Assembly: GCA_019746155.1 (NCBI GenBank)
Contig: JAIESJ010000218.1
Span: 1 to 20,689, forward strand
Source: Burkholderiales bacterium
GTDB lineage: Bacteria; Pseudomonadota; Gammaproteobacteria; Burkholderiales; SG8-41
Length of the DNA stretch: 20,689 bases
Direction: 5' to 3'
Shown: in pieces, positions 1 to 8,800 of the stretch
Position numbering within the stretch: the stretch's first letter is position 1
How the letters are laid out: each line of letters begins with the position of its first letter
Position numbers and translations under genes: made by a program
The notes under the pieces: model-generated
The model's input: the letters and a program-made list of their open reading frames with translations, nothing else
Database searches by the model: none
What the model was told of the DNA's origin: nothing

Positions 1-1617
1 GCGCTTGCGCCGGTCTTCGAGGTAGTCCGCGTAGTTGCCTTCGAACCACACCGCTTTGCTGTCGCCCTCAAAGGCGAGGATGTGGGTAGCGACGCGGTCG
101 AGAAACCAGCGGTCATGCGAGATCACCACCGCGCAGCCGGGGAAATCGAGCAGCGCCTGCTCCAGCGCGCGCAGCGTCTCCACGTCAAGATCGTTGGTCG
201 GCTCGTCCAACAGCAGTACGTTGCCGCCGCTTTTCAGGAGCTTGGCCAGGTGCAGGCGGTTACGCTCGCCGCCTGACAGTTCGCCGACGATCTTCTGCTG
301 GTCAGCGCCCTTGAAGTTGAAGCGCGCCGCGTAACCGCGGCTCGACGTCGTATAGCCGCCGACCACAATGTTGTCCAGGCCGTCGGAAATCTCTTCCCAA
401 ACCGTCTTTTTCGCATCGAGCGCGTCGCGGCTCTGGTCGACGTAGGCAAGCTTCACCGACTCGCCCACCCGCAGCGTTCCGGCGTCGGGTTGCTCCTGCC
501 CCACCAGCATGCGAAACAGCGTGGTCTTGCCCGCGCCGTTGGGCCCGATCACGCCGACGATGCCGCCGCGCGGCAGCCGGAAGGAAAGCCCGTCGAACAG
601 CAGCTTGTCGCCGAAGGATTTCTTCAGCCCCTCGGCCTCGACCACGAGGTCACCCAGGTGCGGCCCGGGCGGAATGTATATCTCATTGGTTTCATTGCGT
701 TTTTGGAACTCCTGCGAAGCCAGCTCCTCGAACCGCGCAAGGCGCGCCTTGCTCTTGGCCTGTCGTGCTTTCGGGTTGGCGCGCACCCATTCGAGTTCCT
801 GCTGCATCGCTTTGATGCGCGCGGATTCCTGCTTGGCCTCGATCTCCAGGCGCCGCTCTTTCTGCTCCAGCCACGAAGAGTAGTTGCCCTCCCACGGGAT
901 GCCGTAGCCGCGGTCGAGTTCGAGGATCCAGCCCGCGACGTTGTCGAGGAAATAGCGGTCGTGGGTGACGGCAATCACGGTGCCGGGGTAACGCTCGAGA
1001 AACTGTTCCAGCCACTGCACCGAGAGCGCATCGAGATGATTGGTCGGCTCGTCGAGCAGCAGCATGTCGGGCTCGGACAGCAGCAGCCGGCACAGTGCCA
1101 CCCGGCGCTTTTCGCCGCCCGAGAGCTTGGTGACTTCGGCATCCCACGGCGGCAGGCGCAGCGCATCGGCGGCCACCTCGAGCTGGCGGTCGATCTCCCA
1201 GCCGTTCACGGCGTCGATCTTCGCCTGCAGCTCGCCCTGCTCTTCGAGCAGCCGGTTCATCTCGTCGTCTTCCATGGGCTCGGCAAAACGGTCGCTGATG
1301 GCATTGAACCGCTTGATGAGCATCATGGTCGAGGCGACGCCTTCTTCGACGTTGCCGCGCACGTCCTTCGCGGGATCGAGCTGCGGCTCCTGCGGCAAGA
1401 AGCCTACGCGCATGTTGGGCATGGGGATCGCTTCACCGTCGAATTCCTTGTCCACCCCCGCCATGATCTTGAGCAGGCTCGATTTGCCCGAGCCGTTGAG
1501 ACCCAGTACGCCGATCTTGGCACCGGGGAAGAACGAGAGTGAGATGTCCTTGAGAATGACGCGCTTGGGTGGCACGACCTTGCCGACCCGGCGCATGGTG
1601 TAAACGTATTGAGCCAT
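1..1617 (-). CDS. ettA: Energy-dependent translational throttle protein EttA (ABC-F ATPase), C-terminus cut by window edge
   Basis: ABC-F proteins are soluble paired ATPases that bind the ribosomal E site; EttA gates the first steps of elongation according to the ATP/ADP ratio. The frame stays open from ATG 1617-1615 to base 1, giving 539 codons, and the family is about 555 residues, so only some 16 are missing. Two cassettes are visible. The first has Walker A GLNGSGKS (residues 39-46), signature LSGGE from 165 and Walker B LLLDEPTNHLD. The second has GPNGAGKT from 358, LSGGERNR from 447 and LLLDEPTNDLD. The charged linker between them (ESARIKAMQQELEW and onward) matches the ABC-F interdomain arm. 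The start MAQYVYTMRRVGKVVPPKR is the typical EttA N-terminus. No transmembrane segments were seen, as expected for ABC-F. The identification is firm; the throttle role is by family. Confidence 0.96.
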   Translation of the reverse strand, partial: MAQYVYTMRRVGKVVPPKRVILKDISLSFFPGAKIGVLGLNGSGKSSLLKIMAGVDKEFDGEAIPMPNMRVGFLPQEPQLDPAKDVRGNVEEGVASTMMLIKRFNAISDRFAEPMEDDEMNRLLEEQGELQAKIDAVNGWEIDRQLEVAADALRLPPWDAEVTKLSGGEKRRVALCRLLLSEPDMLLLDEPTNHLDALSVQWLEQFLERYPGTVIAVTHDRYFLDNVAGWILELDRGYGIPWEGNYSSWLEQKERRLEIEAKQESARIKAMQQELEWVRANPKARQAKSKARLARFEELASQEFQKRNETNEIYIPPGPHLGDLVVEAEGLKKSFGDKLLFDGLSFRLPRGGIVGVIGPNGAGKTTLFRMLVGQEQPDAGTLRVGESVKLAYVDQSRDALDAKKTVWEEISDGLDNIVVGGYTTSSRGYAARFNFKGADQQKIVGELSGGERNRLHLAKLLKSGGNVLLLDEPTNDLDVETLRALEQALLDFPGCAVVISHDRWFLDRVATHILAFEGDSKAVWFEGNYADYLEDRRKR

Positions 1618-1778
1618 GACTATCCGCGGATGTGAAACGCGCAATCATAGCGGAATGCGCGGAATCGCGCGAAGTCCGGAGGAAATCCGGATTGTTTTCC
1701 CTCAGCCGGCCGACAGGGTCCGGGAGGGCGTCGTTCCCGTGGTTTTTGCCCGGCGACTCCACATCCGTTGCGGACGAC

Positions 1779-2819
1779 TCAGATCATCACGAGCGCCGCG
1801 CGACCGGTGATGAGCCCCGCGTCGAGCCGCTGGTGAATCGCCTCCGCCTGTTCGAACGGCACTTTCTCGGTCACCAGCGGCCACACCTCGCCGCGCGCAA
1901 CGAGATCGAGCGAATCCAGGACTTCCTGCCGCGTGGCGTAGCGGCTGCCCATGATTTCGATTTCCTTGCGCAGCGTGTTGCCGGCATCAACCCGGAACGG
2001 CTGGCCGTGACCGCCCAGCACCACGAGCCGCCCGCCCTTGCCGAGCGCACGGCCCGCGGCTTCGAGCGTGCCGGCCGTGCACACGAAGTCGATGGCCACG
2101 TCGATGCCCTTGCCGCCGGTCAGTTCGAGCAGTTGTTCGGCGACTTTGCCTTCCGCTGCGTTCACGGCCGCGTCCGCCCCGGCCTTGAGGCAGGTTTCGA
2201 ACTTCGAGGCCATCGCGTCCACCGCGATTACCTGCCGCGCTCGCGCCCAGCGCGCAATCATCAGCATGTGCACGCCCAGGCCGCCGCCCGCGCCGAACAC
2301 GGCAACGGTGTCGGAAGGCGTTACGCGCGCTCTGCGAATGACTTTCACGGGAGTGGCGATTGCATCGCAAATGACGCCCACTTCCGCCGGTTGCCCGCGC
2401 CAGTCGAGCCCGGGCGGAAGTTTCATGAAATTCCGCGCCGGCAGCTTGATGTACTCGGCGTAGCCGCCGTCTGTTTCGCGCCCGACATAGCCGCCGAAGT
2501 TGTCGCACAGCGTTTCACGGTTGGTGCGGCACCAGTAGCAGTGTCCGCAGGTCAGGTAGAAATAGGCGGTGACCGGATCGCCGGTCTTCAACTCCGTCAC
2601 GCCCGGCCCGGTGGCGACGATTTCGCCGGTGATCTCGTGACCGAGAATGCGTGGATACTGGATAGACAGGCGTCCGGCGCGCGCGTGATGAACGGTAAGT
2701 CCCGCGCCGCAGGCAAGCACCTTGGCCACGGCTTCGCCCGGGCCGGGTACCGGATCAGGAACGGTTTCGAGAACCAGCGGCACGTTCGCGGCCTTGAGCA
2801 GCATCGCTTTCATGGACAA
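1779..2819 (-). CDS. Zinc-dependent alcohol dehydrogenase, MDR superfamily
   Basis: Predicted cytosolic NAD(P)-dependent alcohol dehydrogenase of 346 residues, a normal length for the medium-chain family. The GroES-like N-terminal domain carries candidate catalytic-zinc ligands C37, H61-E62 (GHE) and C151/D152. The structural-zinc lobe is complete: C91-x2-C94-x2-C97-x7-C105. The Rossmann motif GAGGGLG lies at 176-182, and an acidic D201 at the end of the next strand suggests NAD rather than NADP. The usual CGxD/CGTD motif after C37 reads CGAGLTVHH, so the substrate pocket departs from the common type. The gene is divergent from the molybdenum hydroxylase operon with 165 bases between the starts. 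An alcohol-to-aldehyde-to-acid pairing is possible, but it is inference, and the hydroxylase appears to be exported. The substrate cannot be told from sequence. Confidence 0.88.
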   Translation of the reverse strand: MSMKAMLLKAANVPLVLETVPDPVPGPGEAVAKVLACGAGLTVHHARAGRLSIQYPRILGHEITGEIVATGPGVTELKTGDPVTAYFYLTCGHCYWCRTNRETLCDNFGGYVGRETDGGYAEYIKLPARNFMKLPPGLDWRGQPAEVGVICDAIATPVKVIRRARVTPSDTVAVFGAGGGLGVHMLMIARWARARQVIAVDAMASKFETCLKAGADAAVNAAEGKVAEQLLELTGGKGIDVAIDFVCTAGTLEAAGRALGKGGRLVVLGGHGQPFRVDAGNTLRKEIEIMGSRYATRQEVLDSLDLVARGEVWPLVTEKVPFEQAEAIHQRLDAGLITGRAALVMI

Positions 2820-2855
2820 TCCCCCCCTTTCGGTTCAACATCTTACGCCAGGCAA

Positions 2856-2868
2856 CCGGTCATACCGG
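2856..2868. promoter_or_regulatory. Small inverted repeat between the divergent dehydrogenase and hydroxylase genes
   Basis: CCGGT-cat-ACCGG forms a perfect 5-bp inverted repeat in the 165-base divergent gap, 37 bases upstream of the dehydrogenase start. It could be an operator for a dimeric regulator, but arms this short in GC-rich DNA can arise by chance. Confidence 0.2.
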
Positions 2869-2925
2869 ACGCGCCCGGCCGACCTTGCCGTAACACACTG
2901 CAAATTCGATACCACGCGTACCCGC

Positions 2926-2954
2926 TTGCCAAGGCCATGGCATAGGCATAAATT
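2926..2954 (+). promoter_or_regulatory. Predicted sigma-70 promoter of the molybdenum hydroxylase operon
   Basis: TTGCCA (2926-2931, 5 of 6 matches to the -35 consensus) is separated by exactly 17 bases from TAAATT (2949-2954, 4 of 6 to the -10). It lies just upstream of the first gene of the operon. A strong Shine-Dalgarno sequence, GGGAGGA at 2974-2980, follows. Confidence 0.45.
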
Positions 2955-2984
2955 GGTCACCCCACCTTTTTTCGGGAGGAATGC

Positions 2985-3455
2985 ATGGTCACTACTCTTA
3001 CCCTTCAGGTCAACGGCAAGTCCCACAAAATCCGCACCGACGACCCGCAAATGCCGCTGCTCTACGCGCTGCGCAACGACCTCGATCTGCATGGGCCGCA
3101 CTTCGGCTGCGGCCTTGCCCAGTGCGGGGCATGTACCGTACACGTCGACGGCCAGGCGGTGCGCTCCTGCAGCTATCCGGTGGCCAAGGCCGCCGGCAAG
3201 AAAATCGTGACGCTTGAAGGCCTCGGCACGCCGCAGAAGCTGCACCCGCTGCAGAAAGCTTTTATCGAAGAGCAGGCGGTGCAGTGCGGCTACTGCATCA
3301 ACGGCATGATCATGCAGGCCGCGGCTTTCCTGAAGACCAACAAGCACCCGACCGAAGAGCAGATCAAGCAGGCGCTCGCCGACAATTTATGCCGTTGTGG
3401 CACCCATGTCCGCATCGTGCGCGCGGTGAAACGCGCATCCGGAATGATGGCGTAA
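2985..3455 (+). CDS. (2Fe-2S)-binding small subunit of a xanthine-dehydrogenase-family molybdenum hydroxylase
   Basis: This is the electron-transfer subunit that passes electrons from the molybdenum centre of the partner encoded downstream. Its 156 residues match the IorA/NicA-type small subunit. The N-terminal plant-type ferredoxin domain has C42, C47, C50 and C62 for the first cluster. The C-terminal helical domain has CGYC (101-104) and CRC (136-138) for the second. The ATG at 2985 was chosen because GGGAGGA sits four bases upstream; an out-of-frame ATG at 2981 is too close to it. There is no signal peptide of its own, so if the complex is periplasmic this subunit would be carried out with the Tat-tagged partner. 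Thirteen bases separate its stop from the next start, and an AAGGAGG overlaps the end of the gene, so the two are co-transcribed and probably coupled. Confidence 0.94.
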   Translation: MVTTLTLQVNGKSHKIRTDDPQMPLLYALRNDLDLHGPHFGCGLAQCGACTVHVDGQAVRSCSYPVAKAAGKKIVTLEGLGTPQKLHPLQKAFIEEQAVQCGYCINGMIMQAAAFLKTNKHPTEEQIKQALADNLCRCGTHVRIVRAVKRASGMMA

Positions 3456-3468
3456 GGAGGAACCAGCC

Positions 3469-5676
3469 ATGTTGCAGGAAAAAATCTCACGCCGTGATTT
3501 TCTGAAAACTTCCGGCGCGCTCATCGTCACGTTCAGCATTGCCAACCCCGCCGCCGAGGCCGCAACCCAGCTCCCGGCCGCCGCGAAGACGGTAGCCCTC
3601 GACCAGGTCGACGGGTTTCTCGCCATCGACTCGACGGGCAAGGTCACGGTATTTTCCGGCAAGGTCGATCTCGGCACCGGGATTTACACCGCGCTCACGC
3701 AAATCGCCGCCGAAGAACTCGCGGTGCCCATGGACAAGGTTGAACTGATCCAGGGCGACACACTGCTTACCCCCGACCAGGGGCCGACCTACGGCAGCCT
3801 CTCGATCCAGATCGGCGGCATGCAACTGCGTCAGGCGGCGGCCACCGCGCGCGAAGCGCTGCTCGGCCGCGCCGCGGAAAAGCTCGGCGTCGCCAGGGAC
3901 AAGCTCTACGCCAAGGACGGGCAGATCATGCCGCTCGGCGGCGGCAAGAGCATCTCGTACGGCCAGCTCGTGGGCGGCAAGCACTTCGAGATGAAGGTGG
4001 ACGCGAAAGCGCCGACCAAGAACCCGGCAACCTACACCATCGTCGGCAAGTCGGTTTCGCGCCTCGACATCCCGGACAAGGTCACCGGCAAGTTCACCTA
4101 CATGCAGGACTTCAAGCGCCGCGGCATGCTGCACGCGCGCGTGGTACGGCCGGCGGCGATGAAGGCCAGCCTGCTGGCGGTGGACGACTCGCAAGCGAAA
4201 AAGATCCCCGGCTATGTGACGACGGTGCGCAAGGGCAATTTCCTCGCCGTGGTGGCGAAGAACGAATGGGCCGCAATCCGCGCCGCCAGCGCCGTGAAGG
4301 CGCAATGGTCGGATTGGCAGGGGCTGCCCGACAAGGCCAGGCTGTGGGACTACGTGCGCAAGACCAAAGTCAACAAAAGCGAAGAGCTGCAGAAGACCGG
4401 CAATCCTGCGGAAGCGATGAAGACCGCGGCCAGGACGCTCAATGCAACCTATGACTTCGCGATCCACACTCACGGCTCGCTGGGCCCCTCGTGCGCGGTC
4501 GCCGAGTTCAAGGGCGGCAAGCTCACGTACTGGACAGCGTCGCAGGCGACCCATCTGCTGCGCAAGCAGATGGCGAACATGCTGCAGATGGCGGAAGCCG
4601 ACGTGCGCTGCATCTATCTCGAAGGCTCGGGCTGCTATGGCCGTAACGGACACGAGGACGCTGCAGCCGACGCGGCGCTGCTGGCCAAGGAGCTCGGCAA
4701 ACCGGTGCGCGTGCAGTGGATGCGCGCCGATGAGCACGGCTGGGACCCGAAAGGTCCACCCACGCTGCTCGACTACCGTGCCGCGCTCGACGACAACGGC
4801 TACCCGGTCGCGTGGGAATCGGAAGTGTTCATCCCCGACCGTCCCAAGCAGATCGCGGTGACGCTGGTCGCAGCGGAGCTTGCCGGGCTGCCGAAGGAAG
4901 ATGCGCATCCCGGCAACATCCACCAGTCGCTCGCCATCCCGTACACGATCCCCAACATCAAGGCCACCGCGCACTGGCTCGCGGAGACGCCGTTCCGGCC
5001 CTCGTGGATCCGCACCCCCGGCCGCATGCAGAACACTTACGGCAACGAGTGCTTCATAGACGAATGCGCGGCGGCCGCAGGCATCGATCCGCTCGAGTAC
5101 CGGCGGCGCAGTCTCAAGGATCCACGCGGGCTGGAAGTGGTCGAACGGCTCGCCCGGCTCGCCAACTGGCAGCCCGGCAGCGGCCGCAAGCCCGCAAGCG
5201 GCGATATCGTCACCGGCCGCGGCGTGTCCTACATCAAGTACGAGCTGGTGCGCACCTATGTCGGCGTGGTGGCGGACGTGACCGTGAACCGGCAGACCGG
5301 CAAGATCAAGGTCGACCGCTTCTACGTCGCGCACGATTGCGGCCAAATCATCAATCCCGACGGCCTCAAGAATCAGATCGAAGGCAACGTGGTGCAAACG
5401 ATAAGCCGCACGCTGATCGAAGACCTGCAGTTCAACCGCTCGACGGTGACGAGCCTCGACTGGAAGACTTACCCGATTCTCACCTTCCCCGACGTGCCGG
5501 AGATCGTGATCGATCTCATCGACCGGCCGACCGAGAAGCCGTGGGGGGCGGGCGAGCCGACCGCGGCGGTCGTGCCCTCGGCGATCTCCAACGCCGTCTA
5601 CGATGCGATCGGCGTGCGGCTGCGCTCGGTGCCGTTCACGCCGGACAAGGTGCTGGCGGCGTTGGAAAAAGCATAG
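3469..5676 (+). CDS. Tat-exported molybdopterin-binding catalytic subunit, IorB/NicB-like molybdenum hydroxylase
   Basis: Catalytic subunit, 735 residues, of a hydroxylase that oxidises an aldehyde or N-heteroaromatic using water-derived oxygen. A twin-arginine signal is clear: S-R-R-D-F-L-K at residues 7-13, then a hydrophobic stretch and an alanine-rich region ending near residue 31. This points to a folded, cofactor-loaded periplasmic enzyme. The molybdopterin-contact loop GSGCYGRNGHED (386-397) is of the isoquinoline/nicotinate dehydrogenase type rather than the xanthine oxidase GGGFGGK type. The catalytic glutamate is E696 in WGAGEP, near the C-terminus. NicB-type relatives carry C-terminal cytochrome c domains; none is present here and no cytochrome or chaperone gene is adjacent, so the electron acceptor lies elsewhere. 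The substrate is unknown. The gene ends in a strong terminator. Confidence 0.93.
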   Translation: MLQEKISRRDFLKTSGALIVTFSIANPAAEAATQLPAAAKTVALDQVDGFLAIDSTGKVTVFSGKVDLGTGIYTALTQIAAEELAVPMDKVELIQGDTLLTPDQGPTYGSLSIQIGGMQLRQAAATAREALLGRAAEKLGVARDKLYAKDGQIMPLGGGKSISYGQLVGGKHFEMKVDAKAPTKNPATYTIVGKSVSRLDIPDKVTGKFTYMQDFKRRGMLHARVVRPAAMKASLLAVDDSQAKKIPGYVTTVRKGNFLAVVAKNEWAAIRAASAVKAQWSDWQGLPDKARLWDYVRKTKVNKSEELQKTGNPAEAMKTAARTLNATYDFAIHTHGSLGPSCAVAEFKGGKLTYWTASQATHLLRKQMANMLQMAEADVRCIYLEGSGCYGRNGHEDAAADAALLAKELGKPVRVQWMRADEHGWDPKGPPTLLDYRAALDDNGYPVAWESEVFIPDRPKQIAVTLVAAELAGLPKEDAHPGNIHQSLAIPYTIPNIKATAHWLAETPFRPSWIRTPGRMQNTYGNECFIDECAAAAGIDPLEYRRRSLKDPRGLEVVERLARLANWQPGSGRKPASGDIVTGRGVSYIKYELVRTYVGVVADVTVNRQTGKIKVDRFYVAHDCGQIINPDGLKNQIEGNVVQTISRTLIEDLQFNRSTVTSLDWKTYPILTFPDVPEIVIDLIDRPTEKPWGAGEPTAAVVPSAISNAVYDAIGVRLRSVPFTPDKVLAALEKA

Positions 5677-5694
5677 CCAGGCATCCTGACAGGG

Positions 5695-5727
5695 GCGGGG
5701 CGGGGTAATCCCCGCCCCGCTTTTTTT
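5695..5727 (+). terminator. Rho-independent terminator of the molybdenum hydroxylase operon
   Basis: A perfect 11-bp stem (5695-5705 with 5710-5720) closes a TAAT tetraloop and is followed by seven T (5721-5727). It begins 18 bases after the stop codon of the catalytic subunit gene. Confidence 0.93.
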
Positions 5728-5759
5728 GGAACGGCGAGACGCAAGCCCCCGCCAACCGA

Positions 5760-5765
5760 TAAAAT
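5760..5765 (+). promoter_or_regulatory. Possible -10 element upstream of the tandem uvrA
   Basis: TAAAAT (5 of 6 to the -10 consensus) lies 87 bases before the uvrA start, after the upstream terminator. No convincing -35 was found at 16-18 bases, and no LexA-type CTGT-N8-ACAG box was seen in the gap. This is weak support. Confidence 0.25.
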
Positions 5766-5797
5766 GCCGCTTGCAGGTCGCCTTCTCTTTTCGCTTG

Positions 5798-5836
5798 GTG
5801 CGCTGAAGGCGCTAGCCGACCGCAGCGCACTTTTTT
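5798..5836 (+). terminator. Terminator-like hairpin in the uvrA leader
   Basis: GTGCGCTG (5798-5805) pairs with CAGCGCAC (5823-5830), and a small inner GGC/GCC stem sits at 5808-5817. Six T follow at 5831-5836. The T run ends 16 bases before the uvrA ATG. It could be a second terminator for the upstream operon, or an attenuator within the uvrA leader if transcription starts near 5770. Confidence 0.55.
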
Positions 5837-5852
5837 CGTTCCCGGACCGCAA

Positions 5853-8800
5853 ATGTCACAACGTCAACGCGACGCCGCCATCATCATTCGCGGCGCGCGC
5901 CAGAACAATCTCAAGAACCTCACGCTCGAGCTGCCGACGAACGAGCTGATCGTGGTCACCGGTGTCTCGGGTTCGGGCAAGTCTTCGCTTGTATTCGACA
6001 CGCTTTACGCCGAAGGCCAGCGCCGTTACGTCGAGACCTTTTCGCCCTACGCACGACAGTTTCTCGACCGGCAGGACCGCCCGCAGGTCGACGCCATCGA
6101 AGGCATTCCACCGGCGATCGCCATCGACCAGACCAACCCGGTGCGCACCTCGCGCTCCACCGTCGGCACCATGACGGAGTTGAACGATCACCTGAAGCTT
6201 TTGTTTGCGCGCGCAGCGCACCTCTACTGCCGCGGCTGCGGACGGAAAGTGGTCCGCGATACGCCGGAGACGATCCACGCCGAGATCGTCGCGCGCGCCC
6301 ACGCCGCAGGCGACCCCCGCCTTGTCATCGCTTTTCCGGTCACGGTGCCGAAGAATTTCTCGGAAGCCGAAGTGCGTGCGCTGCTCGAACAGCAGGGCTA
6401 TACACGCTTTCACACACGGCATGGAAAGATTTTCGAAGTCATCCAGGACCGGCTGCGCGCATCGAGCGCCGGACGCGCGCGGCTGATCGAGGCGATCGAG
6501 TCCGCGCTCAGGATAGGCCAGGGGCGCGTCAATGTGCATGTGCTTGCGGACCCTGACACCTCCCCCTTCAAGGGGGAGGCCGGGAGGGGGGCGGGTTCCG
6601 GCACAGCGCCAGCGAAAGCTCACCCTCACCCTACCCTTGAAGGGGAGGAAACCACGGTGTGGCGGTTTTCTTCCGACCTGCACTGCGCCGACTGCGACAT
6701 CTATTACCGGGAGCCGACGCCCAGCTTGTTCTCGTTCAACTCGCCAGTGGGCGCCTGCGATACCTGCCGCGGCTTTGGCCGCGTGATCGGCGTCGACTAC
6801 GGGCTCATCGTGCCCGACGAATCGAAAACGCTGCGCGCGGGCGCGGTGAAACCGTGGCAGACGCCGAGCTTCCGCGAATGCCAGGACGATCTTGAGAAAT
6901 ACGCGAAAAAACGCGGCATCCCGCTCGACACGCCGTGGCGCGATCTCACGCCAGCGCAACGCCACTGGGTGCTCGAAGGCGAATCCGAGTGGGTCAACTG
7001 GCGCAAATCATGGCCCGGCACCTGGTACGGCGTCAGCCGCTTTTTCAAGTGGCTGGAGACCAAGGCCTACAAGATGCACATCCGCGTGCTGCTGTCGAAG
7101 TATCGGGCTTATACGCCCTGCGGCACCTGCGACGGCGCACGGCTCAAACCCGAGGCGCTCGCCTGGCGGCTCGGCACGAAAGACGATGCGGATCGCGTAT
7201 TACCGGCCGAACAGCGCTTCCCGCCCCACGGCATCACGTTCGGCACCGCTGTACTCGGACAGCTTCCGGGGCTCACGGTGCACGATCTCATGCTGCTGCC
7301 CATCGAGCGTTGCCGCGCATTCATCGAACAATTGCATCTCCCGGCGCCGCTGGACGAAGCAACCGACCTGCTGCTCGCCGAGATCCGCACGCGGCTCGCT
7401 TATCTCACGCAGGTCGGGCTGGGCTACCTCACGCTCGACCGCCAGTCGCGCACGCTCTCCGGCGGCGAAGTGCAGCGCATCAATCTCACCACCGCGCTTG
7501 GCACTTCGCTCGTCAATACGCTGTTCGTGCTCGACGAACCCTCGATCGGGCTGCATCCGCGCGACATGGGGCGCATCATCGACATCATGCACAGGCTGCG
7601 CAACGCCGGCAATTCGCTGGTGGTGGTCGAGCACGATCCGCAAGTCATGCTCGCCGCCGACCGCGTCCTCGACATGGGGCCGGGGCCGGGCGCGCGCGGC
7701 GGTGAGATCGTTTTTTTCGGCACGCCAGAAAATATAAAAAAATCAAAGAGTTCCATAACAGGGCGCTATCTGGCCGGCAGCCGGCGCGCGCACTGCGGCA
7801 TGGCGCCCACGCCACCGGCTCCGGATGGTCCGAAGATCGAGCTGCTCGGCGCAGCCGAACACAATCTCAAGAACATCGACGTTGCGATCCCGCTCCAGCG
7901 CCTGGTCTGCGTCACCGGAGTTTCCGGCTCGGGCAAATCGACGCTGGTGCAGGACGTGCTCTACCCCGCCCTGCTCAAGATCAAGGGCAAGCCGACCGAG
8001 GCGCCGGGCCGCCACCGTACGCTCCTCGGCCACGAACACATCGCGGATGTCGTGATGGTCGACCAGTCGCCGATCGGACGCACCACGCGCTCCAACCCCG
8101 CAAGTCATGTCGGCGCATTCGATGCGATCCGCAGCCTTTTTACCAGGGCGCCGCTGGCGCAAGAACGCGGCTACACGGCAGGCACCTTCAGCTTCAACTC
8201 CGGCAACGGCCGCTGCCCGACTTGCGGCGGCAACGGTTTCGAGCATGTCGAGATGCAGTTCCTGTCCGACGTTTATCTGCGCTGCCCCGATTGCGACGGC
8301 CGGCGCTACCGTCCGGAAGTGCTCGAAGTCACTCTGGAAGGCCGGTCGATTGCCGATGTACTCGACATGACGGCCAGCGAAGCGCTCGCATTCTTCGCTG
8401 ACCGGTCCGAGGTTCAGCACGTGCTGCAGCCCCTCGCCGATGTCGGCCTCGAATACCTGAAGCTCGGCCAGCCGGTGCCGACGCTCTCGGGCGGCGAAGC
8501 ACAGCGGCTCAAACTCGCCGGCCATCTGGCCGCGGCAAACGTGCGCACGCGCGGTGCCTCACTGTTCTTGTTCGACGAACCCACCACTGGCCTGCACTTC
8601 GACGACGTGGCCAAGCTCCTGCGCGCTTTCCGTCAGCTGATCGCCGCGGGTCACTCGCTGGTGGTGATCGAGCACAACCTCGACGTGATCGCCGCCAGCG
8701 ACTGGATCATCGATCTCGGTCCCGAGGGCGGCGATGCCGGCGGCGAGGTCGTCTGCTGCGGCATGCCGCGCGACGTGATGGCCCACGCCGGCTCGCATAC

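Noticed and set aside
490..1542. 350-codon plus-strand frame
   Set aside because: It is antisense to ettA, whose Walker and signature motifs are intact in the minus frame; the translation is His/Leu/Arg-rich with no motifs.
2819..2826. C-rich run just upstream of the alcohol dehydrogenase start as a second phase-variable tract
   Set aside because: It lies outside the reading frame and has no evident effect; only the run in pit alters a coding frame.
3487..5397. Long open frame (636 codons) on the minus strand
   Set aside because: It is fully antisense to the molybdopterin subunit, which has all family motifs. High-GC coding DNA commonly leaves such open shadow frames, and its translation resembles no family.
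5728..5852. LexA/SOS box ahead of uvrA
   Set aside because: Looked for CTGT-N8-ACAG and near variants; none is present in the gap.
5764..5949. Small frame starting MPLAGRLLFSLGALKALADRS before uvrA
   Set aside because: There is no Shine-Dalgarno sequence, it overlaps the leader hairpin and the uvrA start, and has no recognisable domain.
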